64,000 bases of DNA from an uncultured Peptoniphilus sp. GTDB lineage: Bacteria; Bacillota; Clostridia; Tissierellales; Peptoniphilaceae. Where the stretch lies: NCBI GenBank assembly GCA_902465645.1, contig CABQNX010000002.1, positions 29,381 through 93,380 on the forward strand. The letters run 5' to 3'. The translations under genes were made by a program, and so were the position numbers. Positions 25,437 through 33,549 of this stretch are shown piece by piece. The stretch's first letter is position 1; the number at the start of each line of letters is the position of its first letter. Under the pieces are notes generated by a model. It searched no databases. It was not told the DNA's origin and saw only the letters and a list, made by a program, of their open reading frames with translations.

Positions 25437-26312
25437 TTACTTGCCCAACTTGTTTTCTCTTCCATAATAAAAAAGATATTGGTTGGCAAAGCCGGCATTC
25501 TTGCCAAATACTTCCCTTCCACGCATGGCAATCTTGGACTTTGGAGTCACTTCTTTTAAATAAAGTTCCTCCATAACCCTCTTTATCCACACGTCGACTG
25601 GGAAGGAGTCTTTCCTGTCAAAGGCAAAGAGGAGGATGCAGTCGGCAACCTTTGGCCCAACTCCTGGAAGGATTTGGAGTTCCTTTCTTGCATCTTCAAG
25701 ATCCATGTCTTGAATTTTATTGATGTCAACTTGACCTGATGCAATTAATTTTGATGCTTCAACTATCCTCTTGTCACGAAAGCCCACCCTTGCAAACTCA
25801 CGAAGGTCTTCTGGCTTGGCAAGGGCAAGCTGGTCTGGACTTGGGAAGGAATAATATTTTCTATTTTCATCTTCCCCAAGATAGTCCCCATACATTTCCG
25901 AAATTTTTTCAATTGCCTTTTGTATCCTAGGTATTTGATTGTTGGCAGAAATTATAAAAGAGATTATTGTCTCAAACTTATCTTGGTTTAAGATCCTTAT
26001 TCCCTTACCATATTCCGTTGCTCTTTTCATTACCTCGTCTTTGGAAAGTTCTTCCATAACTTCTTTGTAATCACGAGAAAGGTCAAAATAGTTATAAAAA
26101 ATTTCCTCAAAGGACTTTTCATCTACTCCCTTTAAAATTATTTCATCTCCAACTTTTTTTGCATTGGCAACTATGCCGTGGGTTACAAAGGTAAAGGACC
26201 CGTCCTCTTCTTCGTACCACCTAAAGGCCTGGCCGCAGGTGAAAATATCTCTTGGGTCAAATTCTTCTAGGTCAGTGATCTTGCAAAAGCCTTCATCAAA
26301 ATTTATCTTCAT
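25437..26312 (-). CDS. 8-oxoguanine DNA glycosylase (OGG1-type)
   Basis: Base-excision repair enzyme that removes oxidised guanine. The protein has 291 residues. The N-terminal domain has FTCGQAFRWYEE as in OGG1-type enzymes. The helix-hairpin-helix motif LPGVGPKVADCILLFAF carries the catalytic Lys, followed by the catalytic Asp in FPVDVWIKR. An upstream TTG (26315) is an alternative start with similar Shine-Dalgarno spacing. It lies 46 bp downstream of rex. Confidence 0.9.
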   Translation of the reverse strand: MKINFDEGFCKITDLEEFDPRDIFTCGQAFRWYEEEDGSFTFVTHGIVANAKKVGDEIILKGVDEKSFEEIFYNYFDLSRDYKEVMEELSKDEVMKRATEYGKGIRILNQDKFETIISFIISANNQIPRIQKAIEKISEMYGDYLGEDENRKYYSFPSPDQLALAKPEDLREFARVGFRDKRIVEASKLIASGQVDINKIQDMDLEDARKELQILPGVGPKVADCILLFAFDRKDSFPVDVWIKRVMEELYLKEVTPKSKIAMRGREVFGKNAGFANQYLFYYGRENKLGK

Positions 26313-26358
26313 CAATAAAAAACTCCTATAAATAAAAAACCTATTATTAAATAATAGG

Positions 26359-26988
26359 TCAGCTAATTTCTTTCATAAAATAAGATAGGGTTAGAAGGGA
26401 ATCGTTAAGTCTTATGTTTTCAACTACAATGCCTTCCGGTCCCTTTAGGTCGTAGGGTGCGAAGTTCCAAATCCCCTTTACACCCGCATCAATTACCCTA
26501 TCTGCCACCTCTTCACAGACTTCTCTTGGCACAGTAATAATTGCAACGTCTACACCTTCATCTCTTATGTAATTTTCTAAGTCCTTCATATTACGAACCT
26601 TAATCCCACTAATATCTTCTATGTCCTCTTTAATGTCAAAAAGTGAAATGACATTAAAACCAGAATCCCTAAATCCATTGTATCTTGCAATGGCTTGTCC
26701 AAGTCTACCAGCACCAATCACTATACTCTTGTAAGACTTGTCTATTCCAAGAATTTTATCAACCTGGTCTTTAAGAGCCTTGGTATTGTAACCATATCCC
26801 TGTTGGCCAAATCCCCCAAAATTATTTAAGTCCTGTCTAATTTGCGAAGCAGAAAAACCAGTGAGTCCACTAAGTTCCTTAGAAGAAACTCTCTCCACTC
26901 CATCTTCTATGAGTTCTTTTAAGTATCTGTGATAGACTGGCATTCTCCTTATTACTGTTTCGGAAATACTCCTTGCATCCTTCGGCAA
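26359..26988 (-). CDS. rex: Redox-sensing transcriptional repressor Rex
   Basis: NADH/NAD-responsive repressor that releases DNA when NADH is high; in clostridia it controls fermentation and reductive pathways. The protein has 209 residues. The N-terminal winged helix is seen in SSKELSGLTGFSASQIRQDL and the Rossmann motif in VIGAGRLGQAIARY. The start is TTG at 26988 with AGGAGG 7 nt upstream. A Rex-like operator overlaps its own -10 element, suggesting autoregulation. Confidence 0.95.
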   Translation of the reverse strand: MPKDARSISETVIRRMPVYHRYLKELIEDGVERVSSKELSGLTGFSASQIRQDLNNFGGFGQQGYGYNTKALKDQVDKILGIDKSYKSIVIGAGRLGQAIARYNGFRDSGFNVISLFDIKEDIEDISGIKVRNMKDLENYIRDEGVDVAIITVPREVCEEVADRVIDAGVKGIWNFAPYDLKGPEGIVVENIRLNDSLLTLSYFMKEIS

Positions 26989-27003
26989 ATTAACACCTCC
27001 TAA

Positions 27004-27021
27004 TTGTTTATATTATAACAA
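27004..27021 (-). promoter_or_regulatory. Candidate Rex operator over the rex -10 element
   Basis: TTGTTTATATTATAACAA on the plus strand matches TTGTTAAnnnnTTAACAA at 12 of 14 defined positions; on the minus strand it contains the -10 TATAAT of rex. Confidence 0.6.
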
Positions 27022-27062
27022 TCTTTTCATCTTTTGTAAATTAAAGGAAAGTCATCTTTTTT

Positions 27063-27250
27063 ATTTTGTTGCTCATTTTATTGTGAGCTTTAAAAATTTT
27101 ATAAGGTCACATTTTTTTATTAACTTGTAAATTTTTGTGAACTTATAAAGTTTTATTAACTTGCTGTTTTTTGTAAAGTTGTAATTTTTTATAAACTTAT
27201 AGTTTTTTCATTAACTTATGAATTTTTATGAGGTCGCAGTTTTTTATCAA
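27063..27250. repeat. Degenerate 18-bp tandem repeat array, locus 2
   Basis: About ten imperfect units, best copies TTTTTTATAAACTTATAG and TTTTTTATTAACTTGTAA. Same unit length, T-rich start and strand orientation as the arrays at 2031-2240 and 49843-50038. Confidence 0.65.
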
Positions 27251-27340
27251 AAAATATTTAATTCTCACTTGATAAAAATTTTATAAGTTAAAAAAATTTA
27301 AGACTTAGATTTTCTTACTTAGCAACTTAAAAATTTCCAC

Positions 27341-27365
27341 AAAAAAAATCGCCCTAAGGCGACTT
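27341..27365 (-). terminator. Intrinsic terminator after sortase gene
   Basis: Minus strand: AGTCGCC-TTA-GGGCGATT followed by eight T. Confidence 0.85.
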
Positions 27366-27374
27366 TCTATATTC

Positions 27375-28118
27375 TTATTCATCAACTAAAACTCCTTGGA
27401 CCACAAGCCTTGTGTCTCCTGGCGAACATGTTTGTAGGGTCAAGATGTCCTCCAGCTTGCTTGGGAGATCTCCACTAAAGATATTCTTTTCTCTTATATA
27501 TCTAAGAAGGTCTTCTCCCTCCTCATCACTATAGGACGGACTCCTAAACTTGTCATAGGGACTTGCATTGTAAACTGCAAAGGCCTTGTATTTTTTGTAG
27601 CCATCAAGAGAATAAATTTCTATGAACCTATCTTCTGCAAAAAATCCTTCTTCTTCGTACTTGTGAAGGTCCTTAAAATTTCCTGCCCTAACATTGTTGT
27701 GACCGTAGACAATTGTGTTTTGGTCAGAAAAGTTTTCATCGTTCCTGTAGTCCATAAAGATGGCCCCAAAGACATTGTACTCATCCTTATAGTTGTGGTT
27801 TAGGTAGTAGTCATTGTCACTTCCCTTGACTATTGGATAGTCAATCTCAGTTCCACCAACCCTTATCCAACCGACAACAGATGGGTATTCTTTTCTCAGG
27901 TCCTCAATTCTCCTTATTGCTTCATCATTTTTATTTTCTTTCTCATTAATTTTGGAATCAGGAGTCTTTAGCCCTTCTCTTTCGAATTTTTCTTGGACTT
28001 CTCTTGTGGCAGACTTAAATTCCTTGTCTTCCTTGTTGTAGTTGTAAATCCTATAAAGACTTACTAGCAAGATTACCACAAGGATGACTTCTATTATAGT
28101 TAAAATTTTATTTTTCAT
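27375..28118 (-). CDS. srtB: Class B sortase
   Basis: Membrane-anchored transpeptidase that attaches surface proteins or builds pili on the cell wall. The 247-residue product has one N-terminal transmembrane helix (about 5-22). Catalytic residues: His in IVYGHNNVR, Cys in LTLQTCSPGD and Arg in DTRLVVQG. The TLQTC signature fits class B. No substrate with a sorting signal and no pilin gene is near, so its targets are elsewhere. The gene is monocistronic. Confidence 0.9.
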   Translation of the reverse strand: MKNKILTIIEVILVVILLVSLYRIYNYNKEDKEFKSATREVQEKFEREGLKTPDSKINEKENKNDEAIRRIEDLRKEYPSVVGWIRVGGTEIDYPIVKGSDNDYYLNHNYKDEYNVFGAIFMDYRNDENFSDQNTIVYGHNNVRAGNFKDLHKYEEEGFFAEDRFIEIYSLDGYKKYKAFAVYNASPYDKFRSPSYSDEEGEDLLRYIREKNIFSGDLPSKLEDILTLQTCSPGDTRLVVQGVLVDE

Positions 28119-28295
28119 ATTTTTCCTTTCTTATGGTATCTTATATTCTAATTTTTATTAGTTCAAGTTGTTTTTTAATTTTTAATAAGAATTGTATTCT
28201 TTATAAATTTGACAAGAGACTTATTTTTAACTTATTATTATAGTATAGTTTAACACAGTAAATTGATGTAGATACTTTTGATAGAGGTGTTTTTC

Positions 28296-29759
28296 TTGAA
28301 AAAAGATAAATATAGTGAAATGAAAAAGAAAATTCCAAATATAAAAAATATAATGAGAATTAGACAAAGTAGAAAAAAAGGTGACATGGGTTATCTAGAT
28401 TTTTTCATGCTTGGTTTTGGATCTATGGTTGGAGTTGGCTGGGCAGTTTCTTCTAATCGCTGGATAGCTCTAGCTGGTGGCCCTATACCTGCTTTTTTTG
28501 GTTTTATTATTGCCACTTTACTTTTAATCCCAATTGGCTTATGTCACGCTGAACTTCTTGCAACTCTTCCTCAAGGAGGCGGCGTCTTAGTTTATACAAG
28601 TAAGGCATTTGGAAGAAACTTATCTTTTATTTCATCTTGGTTTCTTGCTCTTTCTTATCTAACGATACTGCCTTGGGAGGCTATTTATATAAACACAATT
28701 CTTAAAAAAATAGTGCCTTTTTTATCTAGTTCAAAGGTCCTTTATTATTTGGCTGGTTATCCCATACAAGCTTCTTCAATTTTTATGGGAGTAATACTCG
28801 CTCTTCTCTTATTTTTTATAAATTTTAAGGGGGCAAATTTTGCTTCAAAGCTTCAATCTATACTTTCTATTTTAATAATTGTAATAGGTTTTATAGTCAT
28901 CTATTTTTCCTTTAAAGCTGGAAGTATTTATAATTTCTATCCACTCTATAAAAACGTCGGCGAAGGAAATCACTCTTCACTTTTTGGTGGAATAATAGCA
29001 GTTATTGTAATTGTGCCCTTTTTTATGTCAGGTTTTGACACTATTGCCCAATCTGTGGAAGAAACTTCTCCCGATAAAAAATTTAAAAATGTCGCCATTG
29101 CCATGGTTCTGTCTATAGTAGCAGCAGGTGCTTTTTATTCACTTGTGATTCTTTCGACAGGAAGTGTGTCCAATTGGCAAGCATATTCTCTTGCAAGTCC
29201 ACCCGCCATGGGATATTTGCTACAAGACGCCTACAGAGGAAGGCTTGGTTTTATTCTTGATAAATTAATTGTAATAGGAACTGTCTCTGGACTTTTCTCA
29301 ACTTGGAATGGAATGTTTATGGCATCGGCAAGACTACTTCAATCTATGGCAAAAAATAATCTTATTCCAAAGGTTTTTGCAAGGGAGCATGCTGAATATG
29401 GAACTCCTGTAACGGCTCTTGTTTTCTGTTTTTTCTTTGCTGCTGTCGGTCCTTTTGTGGGCATGAATTTAATTGACCCCTTGACTAGTCTTGGTTCAGT
29501 TTCTTTTGTAATCGGATGGTTCTTAACTTGTCTATCCTTAGCTGCTCTTATTAATAAGGATAAGGATTATTATACTTCCTTTAAGGCCCCAGGTGGAAAA
29601 CTAACTATTTATCCAGCAATAATAATTTCTGCTGTAATTGTAATCTCCACTTTCATCCCAAAAACTCCTTCTTTTATGGGCTACACTGCCCTAATTATTT
29701 TCTTCTTTTGGTTACTTTTGGGATTAGCTTTTTTAAAATTTTATAAGCAAAAAAATTAA
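28296..29759 (+). CDS. APC-superfamily amino acid permease
   Basis: A 487-residue integral membrane protein with about 12 helices. The first helix region has FFMLGFGSMVGVGWAVSS, the unwound Gly-rich substrate motif of APC transporters. The most likely start is TTG at 28296, 6 nt after GAGGTG; upstream candidate codons lack a site. The substrate is not predictable; amino acid or polyamine uptake is likely. A C-terminal hydrophilic tail is very short. Confidence 0.85.
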   Translation: MKKDKYSEMKKKIPNIKNIMRIRQSRKKGDMGYLDFFMLGFGSMVGVGWAVSSNRWIALAGGPIPAFFGFIIATLLLIPIGLCHAELLATLPQGGGVLVYTSKAFGRNLSFISSWFLALSYLTILPWEAIYINTILKKIVPFLSSSKVLYYLAGYPIQASSIFMGVILALLLFFINFKGANFASKLQSILSILIIVIGFIVIYFSFKAGSIYNFYPLYKNVGEGNHSSLFGGIIAVIVIVPFFMSGFDTIAQSVEETSPDKKFKNVAIAMVLSIVAAGAFYSLVILSTGSVSNWQAYSLASPPAMGYLLQDAYRGRLGFILDKLIVIGTVSGLFSTWNGMFMASARLLQSMAKNNLIPKVFAREHAEYGTPVTALVFCFFFAAVGPFVGMNLIDPLTSLGSVSFVIGWFLTCLSLAALINKDKDYYTSFKAPGGKLTIYPAIIISAVIVISTFIPKTPSFMGYTALIIFFFWLLLGLAFLKFYKQKN

Positions 29760-29768
29760 TATAAAAAA

Positions 29769-29789
29769 GAGAGATATAATTTATCTCTC
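29769..29789 (-). terminator. Intrinsic terminator
   Basis: GAGAGATA/TATCTCTC stem; the T-run follows on the minus strand, so it mainly serves the small membrane protein and ctlX transcript. Confidence 0.75.
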
Positions 29790-29793
29790 AATA

Positions 29794-29970
29794 TTATACA
29801 TAAACTCCTATTGCCAAGAATACAGAAGCTAATGCCATTAAAATTCTTCCTAATAGAGGCAGTAAATTTTTAGAAGACTTGTCTTCCTTATATCTTTTAT
29901 AATTTTCAGGGACTTCTCTTGCCCAAAAGATGGCAAAGATTATAAAGGCAAGACATTTTAACAAATCCAT
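29794..29970 (-). CDS. Small two-helix membrane protein
   Basis: A 58-residue protein beginning MDLLKCLAFIIFAIFWARE, with a charged middle (NYKRYKEDKSSKN) and a second hydrophobic helix (LLGRILMALASVFLAIGVYV, 20 residues). The ATG at 29970 is 1 nt after the ctlX stop and uses a site inside ctlX. No recognised family. It is probably translated with ctlX. Confidence 0.6.
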   Translation of the reverse strand: MDLLKCLAFIIFAIFWAREVPENYKRYKEDKSSKNLLPLLGRILMALASVFLAIGVYV

Positions 29971-29971
29971 A

Positions 29972-30874
29972 TTAAGCCTCACTTATGTCAAAAAAGTTTT
30001 CTGCTATCATGCACCTAATGGATCCCCCACCATATTTTGATATTGTGTCAACATCAATTGGGAGGATCTCATCGTACTTTTCAATTTTTTCTATATTCTC
30101 TTTTCTAAGATGATCATAGGCTGACTTGGCCATTACAAGAATATTTTTGTCCTTTCCCTTTAATTCAAGTGAGTTCCCTGCAAAGTTTTCAAATTCTTCC
30201 TTGTTAAGAGAAATAATTTCCTTTCCAGATTCCCTTAGATTCTTAAGGACTTCTTCTTTATTTTCCACAATTAAGTCATCTGCAATAATTGCAAACTTTT
30301 CTCCCACCATCATCATGACGTTGGTGTGGTAGACATAGGTTCCCTTGTCTTTAGCCCTGAAATAAACTGGCTTTAAGTCAAAGACCTGACAGAATTTCAA
30401 AAATTCATCCTTGTCACATCTTTTAGAAAGACTTCCGTAGCAAATATTATTCCACCTGTCTATCACTACAGCACCAGTCCCTTCAAGAACCTTACCTTCG
30501 TCATTTCTAAAGTCAATAATTTCTGCCCTGTCGTAGTCTAGAATTTTTTTAAGCTGTGGAAGAATTTTGTCATACTCTTCATTCCTGTTGTCTGTGTACA
30601 TCTCAGAAATAAAAATTTTGCCAGGGAAGGTCACAAAGACATTGTTTGGGAAAATTGAATCTGGTGTCCTGTCATCAAAGTCTCTAATTACATCAACTTG
30701 AATGTTTTTTGCCCTTAAACTTTCCACTGCCCTGTCAAATTCTCTTAAGGCCCTTTCTTGTATTTCTTCATCAGAAGTTTTCTTTGGGCTAACTTGGTAG
30801 ACATTATCTTTCGCTGTTTCTTTATTAAAATTAAAGGCGTAGGGCCTAACTAAAATCACTTTATTTGTTATCAT
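29972..30874 (-). CDS. ctlX: CtlX-like amidinotransferase-family hydrolase
   Basis: A 300-residue guanidino-group-modifying enzyme related to arginine deiminase and dimethylargininase, of the type named citrulline utilisation hydrolase CtlX. Conserved segments: PDSIFPNNVFVTF, LEGTGAVVIDR, YHTNVMMMVG (catalytic His) and GGGSIRCMIAE (catalytic Cys). The exact substrate (citrulline, arginine or a related compound) is not proven by sequence. The ATG at 30874 has AAAGGAG upstream. Confidence 0.85.
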   Translation of the reverse strand: MITNKVILVRPYAFNFNKETAKDNVYQVSPKKTSDEEIQERALREFDRAVESLRAKNIQVDVIRDFDDRTPDSIFPNNVFVTFPGKIFISEMYTDNRNEEYDKILPQLKKILDYDRAEIIDFRNDEGKVLEGTGAVVIDRWNNICYGSLSKRCDKDEFLKFCQVFDLKPVYFRAKDKGTYVYHTNVMMMVGEKFAIIADDLIVENKEEVLKNLRESGKEIISLNKEEFENFAGNSLELKGKDKNILVMAKSAYDHLRKENIEKIEKYDEILPIDVDTISKYGGGSIRCMIAENFFDISEA

Positions 30875-30921
30875 TTCTTTCTCCTTTATATCAGTAAGAT
30901 TAATTATAACAAATTTTAAGT

Positions 30922-30943
30922 AAAAAACCCTCCAGGAGGAGGG
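30922..30943 (-). terminator. Intrinsic terminator of the fabG-lipid kinase-folD operon
   Basis: Minus strand CCCTCC-TCCT-GGAGGG followed by TTTTTT. Confidence 0.9.
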
Positions 30944-30963
30944 ATGAATTCTTATTTAAGTTT

Positions 30964-31794
30964 TTACATGTAATAATTTATTACATTTTCAAGAAGAAGG
31001 AGGTTTGTTATGCTTCCTATCCCACCAGGAACTGGTGAGAAGGCTCCAATCTTTCCCATAACAGCTTCTTCATCAAGGTCACCACGATACTTGCCTTCCT
31101 TGTTCTTTGAAGTCCCAATATCAATTACTACTGCATCTTCATTGAAATAAGTTTCATCAAGAACCTCAGCCCTTCCCATGGCAGTGAAGATTATATCAGC
31201 AGCTTTTGTGTGCTTCCTGAGATCCTTAGTTCCCACGTGACAAACAGTTACAGTTGCAAGCTCATTAAGTAAAATCATGGCAAGGGGTTTGCCAACAACA
31301 TTGGAGTGGTTAATTATAACAACATCTTTCCCCTTTAATTCGTAACCATAAAACTCTAAAAGTTCGTGAGCAGCCTTCGGTGCAAGGGGAATAAATCCAT
31401 CTAAGTGGCCGCTATAGACCTTGGCCCTATTAATGGGATTCATGCAGTCAATGTCCTTCTCGGGATCAAGGGCAAGAGAAATCACATCTTCGTCAATAGA
31501 ATCTGGCAAAGGCCTAAAGACAAGTATTCCACCAATTTTTTTGTCCTGGTTTAAGTCTTTTAAGCAATCCAAAATTTCATCTTGGCTCACATCTTCTTTA
31601 AATTCATTTACATCTACACTTACTCCAAGTTTTTCCGCAGATTTTTTTATTCCCTTTAAATAGGCAAGAGATCCATAGTCCTCACCCACCCTAATAATAG
31701 AAATTATTGGCTTGTCTTTTAAATTTTTAATTTTTTCAACTAATTCCCCAATCTTCTTTTCAACATAGTCCTTGGCATATAAAATTTTTGTCAT
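30964..31794 (-). CDS. folD: Methylenetetrahydrofolate dehydrogenase/cyclohydrolase FolD
   Basis: Bifunctional enzyme interconverting 5,10-methylene-THF, 5,10-methenyl-THF and 10-formyl-THF. The protein has 276 residues. The active-site region YLKGIKKSAEKLGV holds the Tyr/Lys pair. GGILVFRPLPDS replaces the more usual QLPLP motif. The NADP-binding segment VVIINHSNVVGKPLA and the C-terminal PVPGGIGSIT loop are present. It overlaps the upstream lipid-kinase gene by ATGA. The variant motifs mark it as a divergent but apparently intact FolD. Confidence 0.92.
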   Translation of the reverse strand: MTKILYAKDYVEKKIGELVEKIKNLKDKPIISIIRVGEDYGSLAYLKGIKKSAEKLGVSVDVNEFKEDVSQDEILDCLKDLNQDKKIGGILVFRPLPDSIDEDVISLALDPEKDIDCMNPINRAKVYSGHLDGFIPLAPKAAHELLEFYGYELKGKDVVIINHSNVVGKPLAMILLNELATVTVCHVGTKDLRKHTKAADIIFTAMGRAEVLDETYFNEDAVVIDIGTSKNKEGKYRGDLDEEAVMGKIGAFSPVPGGIGSITNLLLLENVINYYM

Positions 31795-32684
31795 GTTAAT
31801 TCCTCTCTCGGGATATAAACTTCAACAGCTTCCTTTAAAATCTTTATCTTTACAGGAAGTTTTGGTCCCTCATCCCCATCTATATCAAGTCTTACTTCTT
31901 CATTATCTATTGAAGAAATCTCCGCTTCTTTAACGGTGAAGTTCAAAACATTTTTGCCTTGCTCCACTTCTCCTTCTAATGAGTCTTTTAATAATTCAAG
32001 CCTATCTTTAATAGAATCCTTAGTTAGAATAAATAAATTTGCATATCCATTATTCATCTCTTTGTTTTCAGATGTGAATTCAAGCTTTCCAATTTTATTT
32101 GAAAGTCCAACCATTAGGTGGTCTACTGGACCAGAATAATTTCCACCATCTGATTTAACGTCAAGATTATATTTTTCAGAGCCAGCTAACATTTCAATGG
32201 ACTTTTTTATATAAGCAAGTCCTCCAATTTTTGATTTCTCTTCAGAAGAAACTTCATGAATTGCTTCTGGCACCGGCCCAATTGATGCAAAGAGACTAAA
32301 AATTTCATCATTAACCCTTCCTAAGTCAATCTTTTTTGTACTTTTAAAATCAAAAGAGTTTAGTGCTTCTTCTTTATCTTGAGAAATATTAAGACTTTTG
32401 GCCAATAAGTTTCCTGTTCCACCTGGCAGTATTAGAAGTTTTGCTCTAGAATCAATATTTTTCATTCCAAGTAGGACTTCATTTACAGTCCCATCGCCAC
32501 CATAAACTCCAATGGAATCTACGTCTCTTATTTCTTCAACGAACTTTGTCCCATCTCCAGCTTTTTTTGTTTCTTTTAAGATAACTTCATCAAAATATTT
32601 TTTAAGCTTATCTTCTATTTTTTCAACAAATTCTTTCCCACTTTCATCCCCAGAATTTGGGTTGTAAATAAATAAAATTTTCAT
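31791..32684 (-). CDS. Diacylglycerol kinase-family lipid kinase
   Basis: A 297-residue DAGK/YegS-type kinase. The N-terminal catalytic domain has FIYNPNSGDESG, GVYGGDGTVNEVLLG and ILPGGTGNLLA. It probably phosphorylates a membrane lipid such as diacylglycerol. It sits between a fabG-like gene and folD in one operon. A second family member is at 52959-53831. Confidence 0.87.
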   Translation of the reverse strand: MKILFIYNPNSGDESGKEFVEKIEDKLKKYFDEVILKETKKAGDGTKFVEEIRDVDSIGVYGGDGTVNEVLLGMKNIDSRAKLLILPGGTGNLLAKSLNISQDKEEALNSFDFKSTKKIDLGRVNDEIFSLFASIGPVPEAIHEVSSEEKSKIGGLAYIKKSIEMLAGSEKYNLDVKSDGGNYSGPVDHLMVGLSNKIGKLEFTSENKEMNNGYANLFILTKDSIKDRLELLKDSLEGEVEQGKNVLNFTVKEAEISSIDNEEVRLDIDGDEGPKLPVKIKILKEAVEVYIPREELT

Positions 32685-32704
32685 TTTAACATCTCTCTTT
32701 TACA

Positions 32705-33439
32705 TCAATATACAATCATTCCACCGTTGGGCGAAATTATTTGTCCCGTCATATAGGAATTTTTTTCTGAAACCATAAAGGCGACGAGTTCTGCAATCTC
32801 TTCTGTTGTTGCAAGTCTACCCATGGGTATGTCTTCTGATAGGATGCAGAGGTTGTCTGTCCCAATCTCTCTTGTCATCGGTGTATCCACTGCACCTGGG
32901 GCAACTGCGTTAACTGTTATGCCTGAATAGCCAAGCTCTTGGGCCAAGGCTTTTGTAAGTGCGTTAATAGCTCCCTTAGTTGCAGAGTAGTGACTCTCCA
33001 TGGACCCACCAACTATTCCCCAAATTGATGTCATGTTCAAGATTTTTCCTGAATGCTTCTTTAGCATATAGGGAAGGGCAGCATGGATTGCATTGTAAAC
33101 TCCCTTTACATTTACATCAAAGATCTCGTCCCAAGTTTCTTCGTCAATGTCTTGGAAGAGGGCGTAAGAAGAAATGCCTGCGTTGTTAATTAGGATGTCA
33201 ACTCCCTTAAATCTTCTCTCTACTTCTTTAAACATCTCTTCAACTTCAAAAAATTTTCTTATGTCTGCTTTTATGGCAAGGGCGTCTTTGCCCATTTCTC
33301 TTATTTCTTTTTCTAAATCTCTTGCTGCTTCCTCTGACTTGTTGTAGTTAATAATAATTCTGTAGTCTTCTCTTGCAAGCCTTCTTGCAATGTCTCTTCC
33401 AATTCCACGAGAGGCTCCAGTTATAAGTACAGTCTTCAT
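32705..33439 (-). CDS. Short-chain dehydrogenase/reductase, FabG-like
   Basis: NAD(P)-dependent SDR of 244 residues. The cofactor motif is TGASRGIGRDIARRL; NNAGIS follows; the catalytic Tyr and Lys are in YSATKGAINAL; the preceding Ser is in MTSIWG. It closely resembles 3-oxoacyl-ACP reductase. No other fatty-acid synthesis genes are near, so a different substrate is possible. First gene of a three-gene operon. Confidence 0.85.
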   Translation of the reverse strand: MKTVLITGASRGIGRDIARRLAREDYRIIINYNKSEEAARDLEKEIREMGKDALAIKADIRKFFEVEEMFKEVERRFKGVDILINNAGISSYALFQDIDEETWDEIFDVNVKGVYNAIHAALPYMLKKHSGKILNMTSIWGIVGGSMESHYSATKGAINALTKALAQELGYSGITVNAVAPGAVDTPMTREIGTDNLCILSEDIPMGRLATTEEIAELVAFMVSEKNSYMTGQIISPNGGMIVY

Positions 33440-33496
33440 CTTCCCTCTTCACCAACCTTTACTTCATTATACCAAATTTATAAAATTTATTTTGCA

Positions 33497-33530
33497 AAAG
33501 AAAAAAGCCATGTCATTGACATAGCTTTTT
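33497..33530 (-). terminator. Intrinsic terminator of the serine operon
   Basis: Minus strand AAAAAGCTATGTCA pairs with TGACATGGCTTTTT (one mismatch), followed by more T. Confidence 0.85.
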
Positions 33531-33549
33531 AGGTAAATATGCTTTTAAA

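Larger units (their letters stand above)
26989..27374. other. Intergenic region between srtB-type gene and rex
   Basis: Contains the rex promoter with operator, an array of degenerate 18-bp repeats and the sortase terminator. No gene seen. Confidence 0.75.
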
